Source: Tersicoccus phoenicis
GTDB lineage: Bacteria > Actinomycetota > Actinomycetes > Actinomycetales > Micrococcaceae
Length of the DNA stretch: 36,848 nucleotides
Assembly (NCBI RefSeq): GCF_001968835.1
Contig: NZ_MRDE01000036.1
Coordinates: forward strand, 1-36,848
Reading direction: 5' to 3'
This document shows, one piece after another, positions 1 through 8,026 of this stretch (its first letter is position 1; every line of letters begins with the position of its first letter). Under the pieces are notes generated by a model. The model had not been told where the DNA came from, did not search any database, and saw only the letters and a program-made list of their open reading frames with translations. The position numbers and the translations under genes are program-made.

Positions 1-60
1 CCCCCGAGGCCGTGCGGACTCTGCGAACCCAGGCCACCAGCCGATCCTACCGACCCCCGC

Positions 61-83
61 TTAGTGCCTTAACAACACACTAA
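61..83. promoter_or_regulatory. Inverted repeat downstream of the XRE gene
   Basis: TTAGTG (61-66) and CACTAA (78-83) form a 6-bp inverted repeat with an 11-nt centre in a locally AT-rich patch. It lies downstream of the minus-strand XRE gene. It could be a weak hairpin or a protein site; the short arms make chance possible. The rest of 1-145 shows no gene, and in particular no start of a HipA-like partner. Confidence 0.25.
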
Positions 84-145
84 CCCCGACCATCACCCCA
101 CGTCAGCCCCCTCTAGCTTGTCGAGACCACAGCAAGTGACCCAAC

Positions 146-427
146 TCAGGTCTGATCGGCGCGGGCCCGGCCGAGGTCGGTCTCATAGGGGTCGGTGGCG
201 GTGACGATCGCGTCCAGGACGCCAAGGCCGCGGGCGACGGAGAGGACGGCGGCGAAGTTGACGCCGGGGTCGCCGTGCTCGATCCGTCGCAGGGTGTCGC
301 GCGAGATGCCCCCTCGGTCGGCGACCTGCTCGGCGGTCAGTCCGAGCAGCTTCCGCCAGGTGGTGAGCTGCTGGCCGATGTCGGCGGCGGCGCGCAGGAC
401 GGGCCGCGATGTCGGCCGGATCCCCAC
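146..427 (-). CDS. XRE-family helix-turn-helix transcriptional regulator
   Basis: A 93-residue protein that is essentially one DNA-binding domain. Residues about 18-70 form the Cro/C1-type five-helix fold, with the recognition segment AEQVADRGGISRDTLRRIEHG typical of XRE regulators. The start is GTG at 427, supported by AAGGAGG about eight bases upstream. The short C-terminal tail (LGRARADQT) has no further domain. Such small XRE proteins are often antitoxins of HipA-like or other toxins, but no partner is visible: the gene is the last on its strand before the window edge and 145 bp downstream hold no open frame. Its DNA target is unknown; autoregulation is an inference from the family. Confidence 0.85.
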   Translation of the reverse strand: MGIRPTSRPVLRAAADIGQQLTTWRKLLGLTAEQVADRGGISRDTLRRIEHGDPGVNFAAVLSVARGLGVLDAIVTATDPYETDLGRARADQT

Positions 428-463
428 GCCGCCACCTCCTTCTCAATGACGCTGTTCACCTCC

Positions 464-469
464 ATTATG
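464..469 (-). promoter_or_regulatory. Candidate -10 element of the XRE gene
   Basis: On the minus strand the hexamer CATAAT matches TATAAT at five of six positions and lies about 37 bases before the GTG start, leaving a short leader that contains the ribosome binding site. No convincing -35 hexamer is seen, which is common in actinobacterial promoters. Confidence 0.35.
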
Positions 470-500
470 CGCGCTCATGGCGAGGTTTACCAGCGCTGAC

Positions 501-1481
501 TCAGAAGAAGGTGGGTTCCCGCAGCTCGTAGTGCTCCTCGAGTGCGGCGACCTCGTCGTCGGTCAGGTCGACGTCGAGCGCGGCGACGGCGTCCTCGAGG
601 TGGTGCTGCTTGGTCGCCCCGACGATCGGGGCGGTGACGACGGGGTTGCGCAGCACCCAGGCGAGAGCCACCTGGGCCATGGAGACCCCACGGTCCTGGG
701 CGATCCGCTCGACGGCCCCGACCACCTGCTCGTCGCCGTCGCGCCACAGGGGCCGGCCCTGCCCGTCGGTCTGCCGGTCCTCGTCGGAGCGCTTGGTGCC
801 CTGTTGACCCCAGGGCCGGGCGACCTTGCCCTGCGCGAGCGGGGACCACGGGATGCAGCCGACGCCCTGATCGGCGAGCAGGCCGAACATCTCCCGTTCC
901 TCCTCGCGCATCAGCAGGTTGTACTGGTCCTGCATCGACACGAACGGTGTCCACCCGCCGTCGAACGCGGCGCTCTGCAGCTTCGCGAACTGCCACGCCC
1001 ACATCGAGGACGCCCCGAGGTAGCGCACCTTGCCGGCCTTGACGACGTCGTGCAGGGCCTCCATCGTCTCCTCGACCGGGGTGTCCGGGTCGAACCGGTG
1101 GATCTGGTAGAGGTCGACGTAGTCGGTGTTCAGCCGCTGCAGGGATGCGTCGATCTGCTCCATCACGGCCTTGCGGGACAGGCCCTGGCCGCCGGGACCG
1201 TCGTGCATGGGGGAGAAGAGCTTCGTCGCGAGCACCACCTGCTCGCGGGAGGTGTACTTCTCAATGGCGCGGCCGACGATCTCCTCCGACGACCCGTGCC
1301 CGTAGACGTTCGCGGTGTCCCAGAAGGTGATGCCCGCCTCGACGGCCTGCCGGAAGATCGGCTCGGCGTCGTCGTCGCCCAGCGACCACTCCAGCTGCGA
1401 GCCCGGCGTGCCGAAGCTCATGCACCCCAGCACGATCCGGCTGACCTTCAGGCCCGACGATCCCAGTCGCGTGTACTCCAT
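501..1481 (-). CDS. Aldo/keto reductase
   Basis: A 326-residue NAD(P)H-dependent oxidoreductase of the aldo/keto reductase superfamily, expected to be a soluble TIM barrel that reduces carbonyl compounds. The N-terminus MEYTRLGSSGLKVSRIVLG is typical. The catalytic tetrad can be placed at Asp55 and Tyr60 (FWDTANVYG), Lys87 (LATKL) and His128 (LYQIHRF). The C-terminal cofactor segment APIVGATKQHHLEDA is also present. Length is normal for the family. The ATG at 1481 fits the usual start. It reads in the same direction as the NmrA-like gene at 1689-2564, but a 200-bp gap with a long hairpin separates them, so they are probably transcribed separately. Physiological substrate unknown. Confidence 0.93.
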   Translation of the reverse strand: MEYTRLGSSGLKVSRIVLGCMSFGTPGSQLEWSLGDDDAEPIFRQAVEAGITFWDTANVYGHGSSEEIVGRAIEKYTSREQVVLATKLFSPMHDGPGGQGLSRKAVMEQIDASLQRLNTDYVDLYQIHRFDPDTPVEETMEALHDVVKAGKVRYLGASSMWAWQFAKLQSAAFDGGWTPFVSMQDQYNLLMREEEREMFGLLADQGVGCIPWSPLAQGKVARPWGQQGTKRSDEDRQTDGQGRPLWRDGDEQVVGAVERIAQDRGVSMAQVALAWVLRNPVVTAPIVGATKQHHLEDAVAALDVDLTDDEVAALEEHYELREPTFF

Positions 1482-1597
1482 GACGGTGTCCTCTCGTGGT
1501 GCTGTTCCTCGTTGTGCCGTTCCGTTCCGTCGACGACGCTACGCGCGGCGGGCGGCGAAAGGGAGGCCCTGCGGGTACACCGTTGGTCGCTCCTACA

Positions 1598-1667
1598 GCC
1601 AGGTCGTCATTAGATGCTCACGGAAGGCCGAATTTTGGCCTGATGGAACATCTAATGACGAGCTGGC
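1598..1667. repeat. Long hairpin A (19-bp stem, covaries with hairpin B)
   Basis: Arms 1598-1616 and 1649-1667 pair at 18 of 19 positions; the loop holds a second small stem (AGGCC 1625-1629 with GGCCT 1637-1641). The outer part of the stem and its flank, ACGAGCTGGCGTGGG (1658-1672), are identical to hairpin B at 2967-3037, while the inner stem sequence differs but still pairs. It lies just past the end of the minus-strand NmrA-like gene, so a terminator or REP-like role is possible. Confidence 0.7.
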
Positions 1668-1688
1668 GTGGGAATGGGGGCCTGGGGG

Positions 1689-2564
1689 TCAGCGGCCCGG
1701 CGTCCAGCCGGTCTGCGCCAGCCATGCCGGCAGGTCGAGCAGGTCCGGCACCAGGGCGCGCACCTGATCGATGTCCGCCTGGTAGGCGGGTGTCTCGGCG
1801 AACCAGCGGAACATCGCCGTCAGGTCCTCGGTGGGGAGCGCTTGCAGCGGCAGCGCTTCGAAGCGGGCGGGCAGGCCGGCGTGTTCGCCGATGGCCTTCG
1901 CGATATCGCTTCCGGTGCGGGAGTCGCTGGCGATCTCGATACTGCCGCCCTCGACGTCGGTCCCGCCGAGCAGGATGGCGGCGGCAACCCGGCCGATGTC
2001 GCGCACGGCGACCATCTGCAGCGGGACACCGTCCGGCAGCGCCATCCGCACGACGACGTCTCCGTCCTCGACGCTGACGCCGAAGCCGGTGAGGTTCTCC
2101 ATGAAGTACACGGGCCGGACGACGGTCGCGTGCAGGCCGAGGGACGCGATGTGCTCCTCGACGCGGCGCTTGCTCTCGAAATGAGGGATGCCGGTGTGCC
2201 GCTCGGCGCCGCCGACGGAGCTGAAGACGAGGTGCGGCACGTGGGCGCGGGCCGCGGCGTCGGCGATCGCGGTGCCGGACGCCACCTCGCCCTCGATGCC
2301 GTCGGGCCCGGCCATGGTCGTCATGGCGAACGCGGCGGCGACGCCGTCGAACAGGGCGTCCAGCGAGGCGAGATCAGTGACGTCGCCCCGGCTCAGCTCG
2401 ACGCCCCGGTCGGCCAGGGCCCTCGCCTTGTCGGCCTGCGGGTCGCGGACCAGGGCGCGGACGGAGGCGCCGCGGTCGAGCAGGGCATCGATCACGGACC
2501 CTCCCTGCTGACCGGTGGCGCCGACGACGGCGATCGGAGCATTGTTCTCTGGGGTTGAGGTCAT
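1689..2564 (-). CDS. NmrA-like NAD(P)-binding oxidoreductase
   Basis: A protein of 291 residues with a Rossmann fold of the atypical short-chain dehydrogenase/NmrA type. The nucleotide-binding motif GATGQQGGSVIDALL (GxxGxxG) follows the first beta strand, and LVFSSVGGAERHTGIPHFESKR matches the central region of NmrA-like redox sensors and NAD(P)H:quinone-type reductases. The ATG at 2564 is preferred over an in-frame ATG 12 codons upstream because AGGAGGAG sits a few bases before it. The gene stands alone. It may reduce small molecules or sense the NADP(H) state; the sequence does not decide which. Confidence 0.88.
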   Translation of the reverse strand: MTSTPENNAPIAVVGATGQQGGSVIDALLDRGASVRALVRDPQADKARALADRGVELSRGDVTDLASLDALFDGVAAAFAMTTMAGPDGIEGEVASGTAIADAAARAHVPHLVFSSVGGAERHTGIPHFESKRRVEEHIASLGLHATVVRPVYFMENLTGFGVSVEDGDVVVRMALPDGVPLQMVAVRDIGRVAAAILLGGTDVEGGSIEIASDSRTGSDIAKAIGEHAGLPARFEALPLQALPTEDLTAMFRWFAETPAYQADIDQVRALVPDLLDLPAWLAQTGWTPGR

Positions 2565-2698
2565 GGCCTTCTCCTCCTCGCGGGCGGACTCGTGATGCAC
2601 GAGACAACGCCGGAAGGCAGCGGGGCATGCCCGGTCTCTCGAGGGCCCGATGCGGTGTTCTAGCCTGACCGTGGCGGGTCGACGACGGAGAGGACGCG

Positions 2699-2965
2699 AT
2701 GGCTGACTGGGAATTCCCTATCGGTGACAGGACGCACATGGTGCTCCCCGGCTCGGACGACGACGCCGCACGACTCGCGTCGAAGGCGCACGAGCTGCGC
2801 GAGATCGTCGCCGCGGTGAACCGGTGCGGCGAGGAGCTTGCTGCGCTGATCCGCGAGGTCGATGCCAAGGGAGAGGGCACCCCCGGGTGGATAGCGCAGG
2901 AGACCGGCCTGCAGCGCACGCAGGTGCAGGCCGCACTCGATGGTCGGTCGATGTTCACGAGCTGA
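2699..2965 (+). CDS. Small protein of 88 residues with a possible HTH-like C-terminus
   Basis: Not recognised as a named family. ATG at 2699 follows GGAGAGGACGCG, a good ribosome binding site, and base usage is like that of the neighbouring real genes. The middle (about residues 22-55) is predicted by eye to be a charged helix pair. Residues 61-83 (GWIAQETGLQRTQVQAALDGR) resemble a helix-turn-helix, so DNA binding is possible. Hairpin B begins only two bases after the stop, and the OGG-fold gene follows on the same strand. Function unknown. Confidence 0.6.
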   Translation: MADWEFPIGDRTHMVLPGSDDDAARLASKAHELREIVAAVNRCGEELAALIREVDAKGEGTPGWIAQETGLQRTQVQAALDGRSMFTS

Positions 2966-2966
2966 T

Positions 2967-3037
2967 GCCAGCAAGCGGAGTTTGGCGGCATATCGAGCCG
3001 ATTCCTGCCCGGATGCAGCCAAACTCCACGAGCTGGC
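2967..3037. repeat. Long hairpin B (same architecture as hairpin A)
   Basis: Inner arms GGAGTTTGGC (2977-2986) and GCCAAACTCC (3018-3027) pair perfectly. Outer arms GCCAGC (2967-2972) and GCTGGC (3032-3037) pair too, with a 4/4 internal loop between. The right flank ACGAGCTGGCGTGGG (3028-3042) is identical to that of hairpin A. It starts directly behind the stop of the 88-residue gene, a position suited to a terminator. Confidence 0.7.
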
Positions 3038-3121
3038 GTGGGTCGTCGGGGAATCGGGGTTGACGTGCGGCTATCGTGTCTGTGGGGCGCTCAGGGGAGC
3101 GCTCACCTTGGAGGGGGACTC

Positions 3122-3817
3122 ATGACTGCTCTGCCCAGTGACCTGCGTGTGCGTTTCGATGAGTGGAACGCCCAGGGGCGGCCGCAACAGGAGGCTTTCG
3201 CCTGGCGGCGATCGAAGTGGCGGGAGGCTCTCGCCAACCGTGGACTGCCCGAGCGTCCGGTGCTGGAAGCGCTCCCCGACGAGGTCGACCGCAAGTCCGT
3301 CGTCGAGCACTTCCAGGTCATCGAAACTCCCGACGCGGCGCTCGATGCTTTCATGGCGTCGTACGTGTGGGGATACGCCCACGCGAACAACGGACCGTTC
3401 CGTGCGGCCCGGGCGGTTGCCTCGAACACGGAAAACGGCAGGGACTTCGGCTCGGAGCTGCTGCAACTGGCGCGCATTGCGCAGACTGACGGGGGCCTGG
3501 CTGCTTACAACTGGGCGGGCGCAGCGCGCAAACAGGACCCCTCGTTCTTCCGTTACTGGGGGCCTGCCTTCGGCACCAAATTCATCAGCTTCGCCACTAT
3601 TGCCGCGTCGGGTCAGGGCAGCGTCGCCATCACCCCGATCATGGACGCCGTCGTCGCTCGATGGTTCACCGCAAACGCGCAGGACGTCCAGCGGCTCAAC
3701 CTGTACTGGACGGCAACCGCCAGCTATCAGCGGTACGTCGATGCGATGGCCGAGTGGTCAGGCGTCCTCGAGATCACGCCGGATGAGGTCGAGCAGCTCA
3801 TCTTCCGCCGTCGCTGA
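3122..3817 (+). CDS. 8-oxoguanine DNA glycosylase OGG-fold protein
   Basis: A 231-residue protein resembling the OGG-fold family of the HhH-GPD DNA glycosylase superfamily. The segment YAHANNGPFRAARAV, the HhH-like stretch YWGPAFGTKFISFA with Lys153, and Asp175 in PIMDAVVARW fit the Lys...Asp pair used by bifunctional glycosylases, so a base-excision role is plausible but unproven. The ATG at 3122 is chosen over one 28 codons upstream because GGAGGGGGACTC immediately precedes it and the upstream codons overlap poor-quality sequence. Its 3' end overlaps the convergent methyltransferase gene by 20 bp. Members of this family are poorly characterised and occur scattered in actinobacteria. Confidence 0.72.
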   Translation: MTALPSDLRVRFDEWNAQGRPQQEAFAWRRSKWREALANRGLPERPVLEALPDEVDRKSVVEHFQVIETPDAALDAFMASYVWGYAHANNGPFRAARAVASNTENGRDFGSELLQLARIAQTDGGLAAYNWAGAARKQDPSFFRYWGPAFGTKFISFATIAASGQGSVAITPIMDAVVARWFTANAQDVQRLNLYWTATASYQRYVDAMAEWSGVLEITPDEVEQLIFRRR

Positions 3818-4391
3818 CCGCACCCTCGTACACCACGAACGGCCATGCCATGCCCGGCACCCGGCCGGTGACGTCGTAGCGGTCCAGTGACGTCGTCACG
3901 AAGCCGGCGCGTTTCGCCGCCGCCACCGGGTCGCGGGCGAGGTGACAATTCCGGTCCAGCGAGGCCGTCAGCGGCGTGGCGAACCGCTGTAGCGCCCGCA
4001 GTCCACTTCCGGCCGGCGCCGCCACGTGCTCGAAAAACACCAGTCGGCCGTCCGGTCGGAGCACCCGTCGCGCCTCGGCCAGGGCGAGGTCGAGATCGTC
4101 GACGCTGCACAGCGCCAATACGGCGAGCACGACGTCGACGCTGTCGTCGGCAACCGGCAGCGCCTCGGCCCGCGCGTCGAGCGGCGCCCGGAAGCCGCGG
4201 TCCGCCGCCACGGAAGCCAACCGGCGTCGTGCTCGCCGCGACGGTTCCACGCCGACCCAGTCCACCGACGCGGGCACGTCGGTCAGGTCTCGACCCTCCC
4301 CGGCGCCGATCTCCAGCACCGTGCCGCTCAGTCCGGCGAGCAGATCACGGCGCAACCGCCCGAGCTCCTCGACGGTGATCCGCGTCGTCAT
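3798..4391 (-). CDS. Class I SAM-dependent methyltransferase
   Basis: A 197-residue methyltransferase. The SAM-binding motif VLEIGAGEGRDL is near residue 30, followed by an acidic end of strand 2 (VGVEPS), the motif ALPVADDSVDVVLAVLALCSVDD and the post-III segment EARRVLRPDGRLVFFEHV. This order matches UbiE/Methyltransf_11 proteins, whose substrate cannot be read from sequence. Start taken at ATG 4391, 32 bases after the stop of the GNAT gene, so the two are likely co-transcribed. No strong ribosome binding site is seen there; coupling to the upstream gene is possible. Confidence 0.85.
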   Translation of the reverse strand: MTTRITVEELGRLRRDLLAGLSGTVLEIGAGEGRDLTDVPASVDWVGVEPSRRARRRLASVAADRGFRAPLDARAEALPVADDSVDVVLAVLALCSVDDLDLALAEARRVLRPDGRLVFFEHVAAPAGSGLRALQRFATPLTASLDRNCHLARDPVAAAKRAGFVTTSLDRYDVTGRVPGMAWPFVVYEGAVSDGGR

Positions 4392-4423
4392 GCTGTCCAG
4401 TGGGCGGCACCGACGTGGCCCTG

Positions 4424-5080
4424 TCAAGGCGCCTCGTCCCGCCAGCTCGCGGAGTCCGGCGGCATTCGGCGTCGGATCGGCGTCATGCAGCCAGAGTCGC
4501 GACCTGGCGTCGGAGGTCGGAGGTCGAAGGGAAGACCCGGAATCGGGAGGGGCGGAGGGGCGGTAGGGCGGCAGATCCCGAAGGGCGCCGCGTAGCGGAC
4601 CGTGCCCGCGGGCAGGGAGCGCCGCGGGTCCAGCGAGAGCGCCATCAGGGCGTCGTCGGGCACGTCGATGCTCAGCCCGATGCCGTGCGCCGACGCGCGC
4701 TCGAAGCCGAAGCGCGGGTAGTAGCCGGGGTGGCCGAGGACGACGACGAAGGCCTCGCCCGCCGCCCGCGCAGCCTGCAGCACCGCCCGGATCGCGGCCG
4801 AACCGGCGCCGGAACCCTGCTGGGCGGGCAGCACCGCGCACGGTGCCAGGCACAGGGCCGGTGTGTCGTCGATGTGGCACCGGGTCAGTAGGGCATGCCC
4901 GACCACCGTGCCACCGGTCGTCGTCGCCACCACGGACAGGCCGTCGATCCACGCCGGGTCGCGGCGCAACCCGGCCACGAGATCCGCCTCGTCGGCGGTC
5001 GGGAAGGCGGCGCGGACGACGGCGTCGACGGCCGGGATGTCCGCGGCCGTCTCGGCGCGAGTGGTCCAGTGCGTCGTCAT
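4424..5080 (-). CDS. GNAT-family N-acetyltransferase (YhbS-like) with unusual tail
   Basis: A 218-residue acetyltransferase that would move an acetyl group from acetyl-CoA to an amine. Residues 1-170 are a standard GNAT: the acetyl-CoA pyrophosphate loop QQGSGAGSAAIR and the YhbS-type signature VVLGHPGYYPRFGFERAS are clear. After the usual family end (TVRYAAPFG) there is a tail of about 45 residues rich in Pro and Arg, which looks like read-through into former spacer rather than a domain. ATG at 5080 begins MTTHWTTRAE, as expected for the fold. It leads the methyltransferase gene on the same strand. Substrate unknown. Confidence 0.87.
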   Translation of the reverse strand: MTTHWTTRAETAADIPAVDAVVRAAFPTADEADLVAGLRRDPAWIDGLSVVATTTGGTVVGHALLTRCHIDDTPALCLAPCAVLPAQQGSGAGSAAIRAVLQAARAAGEAFVVVLGHPGYYPRFGFERASAHGIGLSIDVPDDALMALSLDPRRSLPAGTVRYAAPFGICRPTAPPPLPIPGLPFDLRPPTPGRDSGCMTPIRRRMPPDSASWRDEAP

Positions 5081-5149
5081 GGGCACGACTCTGCCACGGC
5101 GGATCGGCGGGGACTGACGACGGTGGGTCCGACGGGTTAGGGTCGGAGC

Positions 5150-5761
5150 GTGTCCGACGACCTCCCCCGTGACGAGACCATCACCGCCTCCGATATCCTC
5201 CGGCGCCTCAGCGACCGGCCGCTCGGCTCGGTTGCGATTGCCTCGGGCCGCACGCTGCTGCCCTTCAGCCGGTCCCTGCTGACGGCCGCGCAGAACCTGC
5301 TGGAGAAGGCGGTCCGCAATCACGACGACCCGGAGAAGAGCCTGCCCTTCATCGACCGCGCGGTGGCGCTGCCGTACGACGAGCACGAGGAGGCCTACCC
5401 GGCCGCGATGGCCGCCGGCCAGTGGCTGTTCATGGCCGTGACCGACGCGGTGGAGGAGGCGTTGCCGGGCGACGAGAGCTGGCTCGATGCCGCGATCGCG
5501 GTCCTCCGGGAAACCGGCGACCCCGGGCGTACTGAACTGCGCCACGTGCTCGACGTGGTGGACCAGGACTACGTGGTGCCCGACCCCGAACGGCGTCGAC
5601 TGCGGCGAGCGCTCGCAGAGTTCCCGCCCGAGCCAGGCTGGGTCGAGCTGGCCGACCGGCCGCGAGAGGAGCTGCGCGACCGCGTGCTGGCCGTCCTCGA
5701 GGTCGCCGCCGCCTACGACGAGGCTTACGCGGAGGCCGCAGCTGGTGCGCTGAACTCCTAG
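5150..5761 (+). CDS. Hypothetical helical protein
   Basis: A 203-residue soluble protein that I do not recognise. It is acidic and Ala/Leu/Glu-rich, probably all-helical, with no membrane segment or signal peptide. GTG at 5150 follows GGTCGGAGC. It is divergent from the GNAT gene, with about 70 bp between starts. Codon positions show the strong third-base GC of real actinobacterial genes and no competing frame explains them. Directly behind the stop, a 10-bp unit (CACCGGCAAC, 5781-5800) is repeated twice. Confidence 0.7.
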   Translation: MSDDLPRDETITASDILRRLSDRPLGSVAIASGRTLLPFSRSLLTAAQNLLEKAVRNHDDPEKSLPFIDRAVALPYDEHEEAYPAAMAAGQWLFMAVTDAVEEALPGDESWLDAAIAVLRETGDPGRTELRHVLDVVDQDYVVPDPERRRLRRALAEFPPEPGWVELADRPREELRDRVLAVLEVAAAYDEAYAEAAAGALNS

Positions 5762-5873
5762 TCCTTCCGGGACAGCGAACCACCGGCAACCACCGGCAAC
5801 CGCAGGCGGCGCCGGGCGGCCGGTCACTACTGTCGGAACCGACCGCCGATGACGCCGCCCCGGAAGGACCGCC

Positions 5874-7994
5874 ATGACCCCGCCTCCCACCACCCAGCCC
5901 ACCCTGGGGGCGCGGTCCGCGCCGACCCTCACCGTCGACGGCCTGCAGTTCAAGGACCTGAACGGCAACGGCGTCCTGGACCCCTACGAGGACTGGCGGC
6001 TGCCGGTCGCGGAGCGGGTGCGCGACCTCGTCGGGCGGATGTCGACGGCGGAGAAGGCCGGCCTGATGCTGATCACCTCCCACTACATGGGGGCCTCGGC
6101 GATCATCAAGGACCCTGGCCAGGGACTGCTCAACACGCACGAGAAGTGGTCCGACACCAACTTCTGGGCCGCCGAGGGCTCCACGATGAAGCACTTCGAC
6201 CCGCCGGTCCTGGACTACACCGGGTCCGAGAAGGCGATCGGTGAGCTGGGGCTGCGGTACCTGATCATCCGGGACAACCCGACGTCGCACGACCTCGCCG
6301 TCTGGACCAACGCCCTGCAGGAACTGGCCGAGTCCTCGACCCACGGCATCCCCGTCGTCATGGTCTCCAACCCGCGCAACCACGTCTCGGACACGGCGAT
6401 CTTCGGGGTCGCCGAGGCCGCAGACCAGATGTCGCAGTGGCCCGGTGAGCTGGGGCTGGCCGCCACCGGCGACGCCGGGCTGGTCGAAGAGTTCGGCCGG
6501 CTCGCCGCCCGGCAGTGGCGTGCCGCCGGCATCACCAAGGGCTACATGTACATGGCGGACATCGTCACCGAGCCGCGCTGGTCCCGCGCGTCGGGCACGT
6601 TCGGGGAGAACCCGGAGCGCGCCGCGGCCATGATCGGCGCCGTCACCCGCGGCTTCCAGGGCGAGACGCTCGGTGCTCACTCGGTGTCCCTGACCACCAA
6701 GCACTTCCCCGGCGGCGGCCCCCGCGATAAGGGCCACGACCCGCATTTCGAGCACGGCCGCTACCAGCCGTACCCCACCGCGGGCAGCCTGTACCGCTAC
6801 CACCTGCCGGTCTTCCGGGCGGCGATCGAGGCGGGGACGACGTCGATCATGCCGTACTACGCGACCACCACCAACGCCATGTCGGCCCCGCAGCTGCCCG
6901 GCGGCCGCCCGTTCGACGAGGTCGGTTTCGCGTACGACAAGTACCTGCTGGACGACGTCCTGCGCGGCGAGCTCGGCTTCACCGGCTACATCAACTCCGA
7001 CACGGGCATCTCCACCGGCATGCCGTGGGGGATGGAGTCGGCGACGCGGCCGCAGCGGTTCGCTCGCGCCATCGACGCCGGGGTCAACGCCTTCGCCGGC
7101 GACGGGAACCCGCAGCCGCTGATCGACGCCGTCGAGCAGGGCGTGGTCGGCGTCGACCAGCTCGACCGCTCCGTCGCCTACCTGCTGAGGGAGATGTTCG
7201 ACCTCGGCCTGTTCGAGAACCCGTACGTCGACCCCGACGCCGCGCAGGCCATCGCCGAGGACCGGGAGATCCAGGTCCTCGCGGACGCGGCGCACCGGCG
7301 CTCGCTGGTGCTGCTGCGCAACGACGCCGGGCTGCTGCCGCTGGCGGGCGGGTCGGGTGGGTCGGCCTCGCCGGGCTCGTCGGCCTCGTCGGTTTCGGCT
7401 GGCACGTCGCCGGCGCCCTCGTCCGGCTCGGCCCGACCGGGTGACGTCCGGTTGTACGTCGAGGTGTTCACCGGGTCGGACGCGGCGGGGGAGACGGCGC
7501 GGATCGCCGGGGAGGTCGCCGCGGCGCTGTCCGCGTCGTCCGGGATCACCGTGGTGGACGCGCTCGACGACGCCACGCACGCCCTGCTGTGGGTGCGGCC
7601 GGGTATGTCGCTGCTGAACGACAAGCCGGACACCGACCTGTCCATCGCGCTGGACGAGTCCACGGGCGTCGACGCCGACCGGATCGTCGAGATCGAGGGG
7701 CGCGTGCCCACGGTGCTGGCGGTCAATTTCACCAACCCGTGGCTGCTGGACCGGGTCGGGCCGGGCGCCGCGGCCGTGATCGGGACGTTCGGGGTGCTCA
7801 CGGACGCCCTGGTCGACCTGATCCGCGGCGCGGTGACGCCGAGTGGGACGCTGCCGTACACGATCCCCGCCGACGTCGACGCGGTGACCGCGAAGGCCTC
7901 GGACATCCCCGGGACCGAGGAGCCGTCGGGCTACGCCTACCGGGACGCCACCGGGTCGGCCTATGTCTTCGGCTACGGCCTCGACCGCTTCTGA
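5874..7994 (+). CDS. Glycoside hydrolase family 3 protein (beta-glucosidase-like)
   Basis: A 706-residue GH3 enzyme, expected to release sugars from the non-reducing ends of beta-linked glycosides. Before the TIM barrel lies an EF-hand-like loop, DLNGNGVLDPYE (residues 28-39), followed by DWRLPVAERVRDLVGRMSTAEKAGLM, the usual start of domain 1. The candidate nucleophile is Asp376 in INSDTGIS; TTKHFPGGGPRDKGHD is the conserved KHF/GHD region. A Gly/Ser/Pro linker (about residues 491-522) separates the barrel from the alpha/beta sandwich. No signal peptide, so probably cytosolic. ATG 5874 follows GGAAGGACCGCC. Exact sugar specificity unknown. Confidence 0.92.
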   Translation: MTPPPTTQPTLGARSAPTLTVDGLQFKDLNGNGVLDPYEDWRLPVAERVRDLVGRMSTAEKAGLMLITSHYMGASAIIKDPGQGLLNTHEKWSDTNFWAAEGSTMKHFDPPVLDYTGSEKAIGELGLRYLIIRDNPTSHDLAVWTNALQELAESSTHGIPVVMVSNPRNHVSDTAIFGVAEAADQMSQWPGELGLAATGDAGLVEEFGRLAARQWRAAGITKGYMYMADIVTEPRWSRASGTFGENPERAAAMIGAVTRGFQGETLGAHSVSLTTKHFPGGGPRDKGHDPHFEHGRYQPYPTAGSLYRYHLPVFRAAIEAGTTSIMPYYATTTNAMSAPQLPGGRPFDEVGFAYDKYLLDDVLRGELGFTGYINSDTGISTGMPWGMESATRPQRFARAIDAGVNAFAGDGNPQPLIDAVEQGVVGVDQLDRSVAYLLREMFDLGLFENPYVDPDAAQAIAEDREIQVLADAAHRRSLVLLRNDAGLLPLAGGSGGSASPGSSASSVSAGTSPAPSSGSARPGDVRLYVEVFTGSDAAGETARIAGEVAAALSASSGITVVDALDDATHALLWVRPGMSLLNDKPDTDLSIALDESTGVDADRIVEIEGRVPTVLAVNFTNPWLLDRVGPGAAAVIGTFGVLTDALVDLIRGAVTPSGTLPYTIPADVDAVTAKASDIPGTEEPSGYAYRDATGSAYVFGYGLDRF

Positions 7995-8026
7995 CGGCTG
8001 TCGGGCGGCTGCGGCACCATGGTGGG

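Noticed and set aside
146-427. HipBA toxin-antitoxin pair
   Set aside because: The HTH protein could be a HipB, but no HipA frame starts in the 145 bp downstream.
5430-7580. Long minus-strand frame opposite the GH3 gene
   Set aside because: Repetitive Arg/Gly/Val translation with no domain; shadow of the GH3 coding strand.
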